Assembly (NCBI RefSeq): GCF_040115645.1 | Contig: NC_089561.1 | Location: 2,294,001-2,358,000, forward strand | Origin: Euwallacea fornicatus | Lineage: Eukaryota; Arthropoda; Insecta; Coleoptera; Curculionidae | Length of the DNA: 64,000 nt | Direction: 5' to 3' | Shown: piece after piece, positions 47,486 to 57,800 of the stretch | Layout: each line of letters opens with the position of its first letter | Numbering within the stretch: position 1 is the first letter of the stretch | Made by a program: the position numbers and the translations under genes | Notes under the pieces: model-generated | What the model saw: only the letters and a program-made list of their open reading frames with translations | Told to the model about the DNA's origin: nothing | The model's database searches: none

Positions 47486-48751
47486 CCAGGTCTGTAAATA
47501 TGAGACCGGCATTTGCCTCCAAATATCCCTAGTGGTCAATATAGGTACTGCCTTATCGTGTTATTGGGGTACTATATCTCTTATTTACATCTGAGAACGA
47601 TTTTCAAATCGTAACAATACAGGTTCAATACCGCAGTACGGTTTGCAATAGCTTTGAGCATGTCGAATTTTGTGCCTACATTGGACAGCATTGATTTTCT
47701 GTTACCACTTGAAAGAAACGGCTGCAGATTCACATCGCATGCTTGTTGAAGCTTACGGTGAACGCGCCCTTGGAAAATCACAGCGCTGTGAGTGGTTTAA
47801 GGAATTCAAAAGTGGCAATTTTGACGTCAATAACGAAGAGCGTGGAAAACCACCGAAAAAGTTTGAAGACGGCGAGTTGCGAGCTTTGTCAGATGAGGAC
47901 GATGCTCAAACGCAACAACAATTAAATGTGACACGAGAAGCCGTTTCCATTCGTTTGAAAGCTACGGGAAAAATTCAGAAGACAGGAAAATGGGTTCCAC
48001 ATGAACTCAATGGAAGACGGCAAGAAAATCGAAAAACCACTTGCCAATTGTTGCTTACCAGGTATAACAGAAAGTCGTTTCTTCATCGAATCGTGAGTGG
48101 TGACGGAAAATGGATTTATTTTGAGAATCCCAAACGTAAAAAATCATGGGTAACTCCAGGCGAACCATCAGCATCGTCAGCAAGACCAAATCGATATGGA
48201 CGGGAAACAATGCTCTGTGTTCGGTGGGATCAAAAAGGCGTAATTCATCATGAGCTGCTAAAACCTGGAGAAACAGTTAATACTGAACGTTACCGACAAC
48301 AAGTGATGGACTTGCATCGAGCTTTGCGCGAAAGACGACCAGAATATCAAGAACGGCAACACAAGGTGATATGGCTTCATGATAATGCACCATCACACAC
48401 TGCAAAGCTGGTGCAGGAAGCGATTGGGACGTTTCATCGGGAAGTACCATCGCATGCGGCTTATTCACCCGACTTAGCACCATCCGATTATCACTTATTT
48501 GCGTCGATGGGACACGCTCTTGCAGAACAGCACTTCACCTCTTACGAAGCAGTTCAAAAGTGGCTCGATGAATGGTTCGCCTCGAAAGAACAACAGTTCT
48601 TCTGGCGTGGCATCCACAAATTGCCAGAGAGATGGGAAAAATGTATATGTTAACGATGGGAAATATTTCGAATAAAATATTTTTTATAATTATTGCGCAG
48701 CTAAGTTATACTTTTTATTAAAAGATTCCGGTTGCATATTTGCAGACCTGG
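47486..48751 (+). mobile_element. Nearly full-length mariner transposon (1266 bp)
   Basis: Flanked by TA on both sides (47484-47485 and 48752-48753). Termini are ccaggtctgtaaatatgaga and, inverted, ccaggtctgcaaatatgcaa, giving ~28 bp imperfect inverted repeats of a typical mariner. Internal transposase fills most of the length. Located between the TMEM183-like gene and the DH31 coding exons. Confidence 0.95.
47660..48653 (+). pseudogene. Mariner (DD34D) transposase with a single early frameshift
   Basis: The family start MSNFVPT at 47660 is in one frame, and from about residue 13 onward the protein continues in another frame (ETAADSHRMLVEAYGERALG) to the stop at 48653. One small indel near 47700 therefore breaks an otherwise open ~330-residue protein. 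Catalytic motifs are present: IVSGDGKWIYFENP (first Asp; usual GDEKW is GDGKW), VIWLHDNAPSHTAK (second Asp) and YSPDLAPSDYHLFASMGHAL (third Asp). The usual RSGRP linker is altered to RGKPPKKFED. It ends WEKCIC*, shorter than most family members. Confidence 0.92.
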
Positions 48752-48753
48752 TA

Positions 48754-51700
48754 TGTAGGTGTCGGTTCTTGTCATTTTTATTCGCACCCGGGGGCAGGCT
48801 CCAGCGCACTAGCATAGAAACAGGGGCTTCCCCTTATTTTTCGGTCTACCGGGAATTCAAAATAATCAACGCTATTCCAAATTTTTCTCCGATCCGGTCT
48901 CCTTCCGCAGCTTCCACTTTCGCCGCGAAAGGACAGAACTGTTTTCGGCGCCGCCCACTTTCACTGGCCGAGCGTTAGGTTCACTAGTGACGTATTTCGC
49001 TCGTTCTTGAAACACTGCCACAGGCTCGATTAATATTTTATGTACTGGGAACGCGACGAGTGTCTCGACAATATCGCGGAGTCGCCAGCTCATCTTTCCA
49101 TGCACGGGGTGTCACAATTTTATAGACGCTAAATATCGTCGCCCCGCCGCAGGGCGACCTACATCTGTCTTGAAATATCTCGGTACCGCCAGAAATAGTG
49201 GAGGGATAAAAGTGATATATATATATTTTTTAAATGCCTTTTCAAGCGAGGCAGTAATACAAAACAAACTCAGTAACCACTGGGAATGATTTCTACCCAC
49301 CGGGTGCCCCAATTTATCTCAATTTTAGGACACGCGGATCTCTTTCCCACTCATTTTTCAGTGTGTTTAAGGCCAAAGAATTTAAAACAATGATGCCGGA
49401 TACGATAGGTTGCAAACGGGTAAAAGATAAATCAAACGAACATTGTCGTGATTTATTAATAATATTCATACGCTGATGTTGTTTCATTCTAAAAATATCA
49501 TTTTGCGATCTGCCAAGGGACCCCAATTAATAACGCCAAAAGGTCTAATTCATAATGCCACCACATTCAACCCACAAATGACCAGAATCCGAATCTGTTT
49601 GATAAATACTTATGTTTTGTGCATGACGAGTTACTTTTCCGACATTGATGGTACAGAATGAAATTCTGAATTTGATTAATAAGCTCTACCGATTCGAGAG
49701 GCGAAGAGGCCAAATTGGGCCTTGTAAGAATAAATGTAGAGCCTACGGGGATTTTCCAGTAAAGCAAACATAAGCGAGTCAACAGCTCAACGAAACAAAC
49801 TGTCTTTACACGGGCCACATACACGTGTGTTTCATATCTTGGCCAGTTATGAACGAGGGGAACAACGAGGTTTGAAATGTGCACGTACCTAATTATATGC
49901 AAGGCAGACAAACCAAACTAGTGCAGGTGCCTACATGTTTCCCATTTTTATGCAAATTGTAGGGAAAAGTTCACGTTACGTGCCTCTAAGCCTGACATGC
50001 ATGTGATTTTCACTATGGAAGATGATTTTTTCAGCAAATTCTGCATTTATTCACTGCGGTGGAGACCTGAAATAGGCGACTCTATACACCTACCGACACG
50101 GATTTAAAAGTTTTATACTGGGGACGTGATATGCGTTGTCGCGGTTAATTCTGACTGATGGTTTTTATTTATATTCCTCATACTTCAGATAGAAGTTTTA
50201 ATGAAGATCGTCATTTAACCGCCACCTCTTAAAACTGTTTCTAACGAGAGTACGTGTTTTGCATGAGCACAAGGACCCAATTTCGCAAGCAACACTCATT
50301 TGTGCGATCATAACAAGTGTCTAATGCCTAATACGTTCCTTGCAGAATTAACTCTCCGGGGGGCAAGAGAAAAAGTGAACCTTCCGAGACACTTCTCAGT
50401 AATCTATACCATGGGGAGGCGCTAATACAATCTGGCATTAAAAGAAAGCTTTAATATCGCGAACACATGAGAAATATTGTGAGCGTAAAAGTTTATTGTA
50501 GCTTATAGATACAAAGATAGGTCAGCTTCCTGTTGAAGTTTTAACGTCCGAAAATTCCACGTGCCCCTGCAAAATGACAACGTTCCGTAGAATTTATTGC
50601 GTCGCTTAAAGTTTAGTGCCTTAATTAAAATCCGGGTAGTGGGATATACCTGCATTAGGACCAATTAACGAAGTAGGTGCCTCGGGCTCAAAGGTAGCTT
50701 TTTCGAAGCGGATTGTTAATTATACATGCGATTAGGGTAAATTAATTGTCATCCTGTAAGTAGTTAAAAAATCCACGTTCCACTGTGCTCCATGTGTAGC
50801 TCCTCGTTTGAAATGAATGCGAGAGTTGCTAGGACGTTCCGACAATAATCTGAATGGGTTAGAGCGCTCGAACTTGGCATGTAGAGAAAATCCGGATTAA
50901 TTTAAAATTCGCCGTAATTTATTTCAAACGAAAAAAATTCTTGACAAAATCGTGAATGCGAGTTTCATCGCGCATGCAGTAGGCGAATACCGCGCAATGC
51001 GCCATCTATCCTGCAATGACTTAAGCCAAGTGCTACTGGTGCTACCTGTGAGAAATGAACTAGCTGCAGTGGTGGGGCAAAAATGTCAATTTTCGCACCC
51101 TAAAACGATAATATCTCGGGGGAGGAATTCCCTACGATAGCTCGTTGCTCCATCAAATCCACATTGGAGAACCGGGCAGAAACGAAAGTGCACCAACGAT
51201 CCTTGCGAGGGGAATTTGTGATATGGCAGGAAATGCTCCCGAAAATCCAGCTTCAAAAAACGGTGCGGTTAAAACTTAATTTCTAAACGGGTTTGATGTC
51301 ATAACAGTGCAGCTAATCTGTAATTTTAACGTCTGCGATAAACTTTGGGATTTATGAAATTCCTTTCCTTTCGCCATATTCTGGGATGGGGAGTTATGCA
51401 GGCAGTGCATTAAACCGCCCTATGTGAAACAAGCTTCAATATTACTATTTTGTCTCTCGCCTCAACTAAATGCGAAATAACAGGAACATCAGCTGCAACA
51501 ATGAAATATTTGCTTTCATTCCATATCAATCACAATTGCGACAACTTTACAGGCAAAAGGCAATTGGTTTCAAACAAATAAACTGTTTTGTCCTAAATTT
51601 CCTGTTTTGCTTTTTTCCCAATGTGCATTCTTAAGTTGCATGCACGTAGCTAAATGTGAAAAAATAATGAGGTGAAGCTAGTTTCCCGAAACTTCCCTTG

Positions 51701-54700
51701 TGAAGCTTACGCACACCCTCTAAAAGCAACAAGTATTAAAATTCTGACTTTCCCTGGAGAATACGAAGGGAAACTCGGTATAAACGTGTCGAGCGCTGAA
51801 AATCCTTTGAGCCCAAAATAAGCTAAAACGCGTGTGTTTTGAGGAAAAGATTCGAATTTGCAGTTGTAAAATTTGTTGAAATATATTTTTTAATGTAAAA
51901 AAACTGAACTTCCTCGCAATTCGCGCTAAAATCCACGTTACAAGGCCTTATTAACCCGACCCTAACAGAATTCAATGCCAACAATACTGGAATATCCGAC
52001 AAAATATACTATTTGGAGTTAAATATAACATGAACGCGATATAGGGGGCCCTGAAGCTACGCAACTTTACATACGAATAAATAATATATGCGGTTGCGAT
52101 TAGTTTGAGTCCAGATTTGATTTGATATTTGGTAGGGGGCACGTAGAGGGTGTTTAAAATTTGAACGTTTTTACAGTTACAAAAGGCTCAACCAGAGGCG
52201 TGTCCCGTGGGTTGTAACGTTCATCATGGTGTCTCTTGCAACTTATAATCAATTAGAGGCGCATGAAGCAAAAGTTTACTGATATGATTCATTACGAATC
52301 CCTAATCATTGATCTTGCGTAATCTTCAATCAGTCCTCAATACTACGTGTTGGAGTTTTAACTAACATCAACGTCTCCCAAAATAACGTAAAATACTTAA
52401 TGGAGGTACGTTAAATTAAGCGGAATTGAGGCTTCAAATTTATTTAAGAATTGCACGTACGTGTACTTATTCTCTAATTATTGAGAAATATTTTCTCCAT
52501 GCACAATCAAAGAATACGTCCGTAATGCTTTGTGCAACTGTACAAATTGCCAGTCACATCTAATTTAAAGTAGTTGGAGGCGGTTTTATAGCTGTAGACT
52601 CAATTTGAAATTGCTGCGGGAAAGTTGAAGATTCAATATTTCCGATATAAGTTTATTGGGGTTGTTTTAGCCTGAAAGCTCTGCTAAAATTGAAAAGCAC
52701 TTGTGCGTTTTTCAGCCGTGTAACCCAACACCTTCTCGACAGATCCGATAAGCTCAAAGCCACCGATCTTTGTTTTATTGAAAGGAAATTCTAGAGATTC
52801 TTATTAGAAATTAAAATGTATTATATCCAGCTTTTATCTGCGATTATTCTCCCTTAACTCTGGGTCAATTAGCCGCCTTTTTTTTTAACAACAAACGTGG
52901 GAGTAATTATTGTTCTTTGCGGCAATTTCAGGAGGGAGAAAAAATGAGAAGCGCGTCCATTAGAATTAGGAGTCTCGCGAAGCAGTTGATTTCCTTTCAT
53001 TTTTATTCCTCTTTAAACTCTTGTGAATGCAACATTTCGTACTCGGTTTGGGCTTATTCGACGCTGAATTATTGCAGATTTGAATCGAATAGAAAAGAGA
53101 CCACTGCATTACAATGTTTGCTAAGCCACAGTCAATGCACCAGCAAACTTCCACCAAACGTATTTCGGTCACCGGAATAATTATTAATCAAATTATCATG
53201 TTCAAATACGCATTTGCATATCCAAAACATAAATACGTAAGCGGTTTCAGTGGAGTGGCCGCAATTTGTTTACATGGCATTTTATGGTAATTCCCCTTCC
53301 CATTGCACGTACAGAACAAAACAGAGCAAACACCGGGCATGTGGGAAAAATGGTTTACCGTTCAGTAAGTTTTTAGAACCGATTAAGCAGCCCTGTTGCA
53401 CTAGTGCGGGGCAGTAATCGATGCCAAATTAATTTCTTTTTTCTGACAATATGGTGAACGAAATTATCCGAGTGCCTAAAATCCAGTGCCACTTACCAAT
53501 TCTTCAGAGAACGGAGCGGACATTTTCTTGACAATATGGCAATAGCCAACTGCGGCAATTTTTACAAAAGTCGTCGCTTTTTGCTAAATAGTTTTAACGA
53601 AGGAAATTGAACGGTTGAGACGCATCAGATAGGTGCTTTTAATCCCATTTTCGTGAACGGTATTCGAATCTCGATCTAAAAAAAGATATTGTATTTAAGA
53701 ATGGAGAAATAAGCTTTATGCAAGGAAGTTCCCGATTTCAATTTCAAAAGGATTTGTGCGGTTAAGAGGATTTTGAATTGTACCTGTTACGTTCAAATAG
53801 AAATGTCTGCCACGAAAATACCACTCTTCCGTTTTCATCGCAAGATTAAACATTTGCGCATAGTAAAGACCGTTTAAAATGGAGGACTTACCTTTCGGCC
53901 TTACTTTTTATGGGTTTGTACCTCTTGAGGTCGATGAGACGGCTCAAACTGATTTAATCCTTGTTTACAGTAAACGAAATTGATTGCAAATTCATCGCAA
54001 CAACTGCAGCAGCTCGTAAAATATTATTAACTTTTTATGGCTGAAATCTCCACCACAAAACAAATTTTAAGCCATTTCAAAGTGTAACAATTTAGAAACG
54101 AATTCCTCCGAACAAACACCCCCTCAGAAGGTACATATATTATGAGTACTCTTCAGATTTATATTTTAAAATAACATGCATCGTCATCATATCGCCTAAG
54201 CATAAAATAGGTGGCATTACCTCCATATATTGTCCAATAAATCCCAGTTACTCTTACAATTTTATTGCAATCTCCTAACATGGCCTTTCCGTTCTATTAC
54301 AGCGGCTTTCAAAGATGAAATATGGACGATTTTAACCAGGAAATTTGCATAATATCTAATCGAATCAGTGGTGGGCTTAAAGGCACAAAGCCATCAAAAA
54401 TGCATGCATACATGCAAACGGCGAACACAGGAAGTTTAGGCAAAGCTGAAAGCTTATTAAGGGTGATATTCCTGTTATTAGCTTCAAGTAAGCTTATGGA
54501 AGGGCAAACATGCCTCATGCACCACCTCTGATTTTTGTTTAATTAAGGGCATTATACGCACCGTATGGTCAATTTTATGCTGTTGAATTGAGCGTTTCTC
54601 CATTATAGTGGAGTAGTGGGTTAATTGAATATGAAGCTCAATTTGCCGGGCTAATTGCCAGGCATTGTAGGAACTTTTCAACGTTTATAAAGTCTATTAA

Positions 54701-54744
54701 GGCAATAATTGGTGGATTGAAGGAGATTCTTATTCTTTTCCAGA
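48754..54744. other. Noncoding DNA upstream of the DH31 coding exons
   Basis: About 6 kb without a supported gene or element. GC-richer patch at 48780-49150. A GCGCCATCTATC motif lies at 50999-51010. If the 41.5 kb leader exon belongs to DH31, this is its first intron. Confidence 0.5.
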
Positions 54745-54785
54745 CAATGAAACCCTCGTCCTCAAACAGCAGTAACACCTTGATC

Positions 54786-54853
54786 ATGGCGACACTGGCA
54801 GTTTTGTTAGTGTTGGAACTAACGTCGGCCTTCGCTGCAGCTTACCCTGCTAG
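54786..54853 (+). CDS. Dh31: DH31 exon 1: signal peptide
   Basis: An acceptor (cttttccag) ends at 54744. The ATG at 54786 is in frame with the downstream exons and gives MATLAVLLVLELTSAFAAAY, a clear secretory signal with likely cleavage near Ala19. Another ATG at 54748 is 38 bases upstream and, by coordinate, in a different frame; if real this would be a short upstream ORF. Donor gtaaga, phase 2. Confidence 0.88.
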
Positions 54854-57800
54854 GTAAGAACGTACGGCAGACTTTAACAATGGGCATGCTTACGGGGTAC
54901 CAGTAGGTGCCATAGGCAGCAACGCGGGAAAGCAAATATAGCCAGAGTTTTTTAATGGGATTTCGAATCACGTGTGAAAATTCCCAGTTAACCGATAACA
55001 TAGGGGTCATTAACAAGGGGCGTGAGGGTACGAGGTGACAAAGGAAGATTTGATTTAAGATTCGCATCCCTGCAACTGACGCTCGCTAAACTTTTTGGTT
55101 TTGAAAATTGCGTTTTAAGGAACCATTTCGTATTACAAAGGCCAGAAGTGACGCATTGCTTAAGGTCAAAAGCAGATATCGGACATATAATAATAATCTT
55201 AAGGCATAAAGGAAGCAGGCAAATATTATGGCAGCGTTAAAGTTTTAAGCCGGAATCTGGTGACTAATCCCTAAGGGTAACACACAGAAGTTTATGAATT
55301 AAATCTGACCCTCCGGGAATATGAGGCAAATGCTAAATCGCAATTGGGGTTTTAATATTGTTTAACGTTAGTGACAACACTTAAGGAAAGAATTTGGACG
55401 GGATTAATACGATTAGCACTCAAAAACAGTTCAACTATTGTCCGTATTGTCCAACTCAAATTCAATTCCACAAGTTAAATTTGGAACTTCGGTAATTGTG
55501 TGCTTAGAAGAAGAGTTTCTGGACTTTTAACGGTTAAGACTTTATAAATTCCTTGCTAGTGACGGAATTAAAATTAGCAGATCGTTATGTTTTGGCTCTA
55601 AATGAAATCTGAAGACAGTATAGATGACCCTGAAAATGAGCAACCATCGACGCGTCTCTTAACAAACTGATGCGGGTGACAATATATACTCTGTTGTGAT
55701 TTATTTTGAATTCATACTTGAGCCGATTATAGTTATTAGCGTTGGTTTTAGGTTGCAAAAAGCGCAGTAACCTTCGGCGCACGTGATACTATTTCCTCTC
55801 GTTTTCAGTTACTCCGCTTACTATTCTCCTATGGGTTTAGAGGAACCCAACCCCAATTACGTAAACCTTCAGCAAGCCATTGAGAGGATAAGGCAGGCCT
55901 TCATTCAGAATAACGAACTAGAAAAGTAAGTACCCCCAAAATATTGATTTCAACGCCGTTTTTGGTACTGTATTCGTCTAGTAACCGTTAATAATGTGCC
56001 AGTTTCAATCACATTTATGTTTTTGATCTCAATTAGCTGACTCGTGTAACTTTAGAGAATTTCAAACGTTCCGATAAATCGATTTAAACGATGAATTATT
56101 AACATGACAGTAATTGATTCTCATGTAGCTTGTGTTGGAAATAAAATGAATTTTTCAGCGATTGAAAATGTCAGCTTTATAGCTTGTTCCCCAAATTCAG
56201 TCTTTTTCACTTGCCCAATTCCTAAAAAAGCATTTCCAAAGCTCATTTTAGGAACATGGTTGATCAGCAGTAAAATGAACATTTTTCTTAATTATCGTCT
56301 GTTATTGCCAATATCTTGCCGGTTTTATTTCCTGGTCGTGACTTCACGATATAAAATGTTATGAGTTTAATAGTGATTGTAAGTTTAGTACGTATTGAAG
56401 GCTAAATATATTTGAAACGTGAAGACATTGATAGTCGCTTGTGATGCCCTCTAGAGTGTAAAACTAAATCATTGATCAATTTGATTTTCTCACCCCAGAA
56501 TACCACCGGATACGAATTTTCGTAAGAGCAGCCGGAGGAGATCGAAAGATACCAAAGAGTATATGAATTATTTTTTAACTTTGATACCGAGTGTCTCGAA
56601 AACTAAACGAGCTAGGGCACATGTACACATCAGAACTTTATACATAAAAGCTACTCGAAAAATCACCCTGTGAAACATGGGACACTTCTTCAATAACACT
56701 CCGTATATTGGTTCTAGTTCTGATTCTCAGCTGAGTTTCAGCAATGGAAAGGTATTGAAATTCTCTTACTAACACGATGCATTATTCGGTATTTAGGCAC
56801 AAAAATCGACATCTAATTTGCAAAGTATAGGCGGATAGAAACCTGGAAAATATTTACCGAACAACCTGGAAATCAATTTGCCAAAATGCGCCTTCGTGGA
56901 AGGTTACATTGTCGTGCCTCGCTGGTTTCTATTTATGAGACGATAAGAACGGAAGATGAAGTATTATTCGATCAATGGCGAAAATATTGCAGAGAAATCC
57001 GGTATTAATAAAACGAGGCTTCAGACTGGCGATAGTGTGAAAGAGCAGTGAGATGAGGAAAAAATGATGAAATGAAAATGAAATTCGTTTGAAAGCTCTC
57101 TGCGTCCAGAATTCTTGTATTTCCAAGTCGTCAGGATAAGTTAGACTCCAGAATTAATTAAAAATTAAACTTCTAATTAATCCCCGTGAAAGGTCATTAT
57201 TTATCAATCTAACACACTTTCTGCTGCCTTTTAAATCTTGTTTATCTAGTATTCAAGCAGCAGTTACTTATCCCTTTTGTGTCGGAAATACTATCACTCA
57301 ATTCAGTACTAATTGCGTTTGTTGTTAGCTTATGTTTCTTAATTAAATGCAAATTTCGGTGAGAAAATCATCAACCATTCTTGTATTATTACCCTTTAAT
57401 TACTTACCTATTTTTGGTTGTTGAGAACTTTTTTCTGAATTGGATGTCTGCCAATATTTTAACATGGAATTTATCAAAATACGTAACACTAAAAGCTTTT
57501 ACGGTGGAGGAGAAACGTATTTCATCGACCCATGAGTAGTAGGTAGGGGAGTAAATGTACTTGTTTTCATTCCATTATAGGGGGCAATGGATACGCAAAA
57601 AGTCATTAGTCGAAGGATAATAGAATTTTATTTCGTCGGCAAAAATTATTAATGTCCATTCTTTCTCACAAAAATTTCGAAAATTCGCAAATTTGAAATA
57701 TACTCTCGACAATATGGTGAATGGCGGTCGTTCTCATCTGCGAAAACAAAAGACTCATCATCATTAGCCCCATCTCCAATGCCTCGACTGAAGCAATAAA

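Noticed and set aside
50850..50900. tRNA-Ala-like fragment (ggttagagcgctcg, then ggcatg)
   Set aside because: Resembles the D-arm to anticodon part of tRNA-Ala, but lacks the acceptor stem, anticodon and T arm; too short to call.
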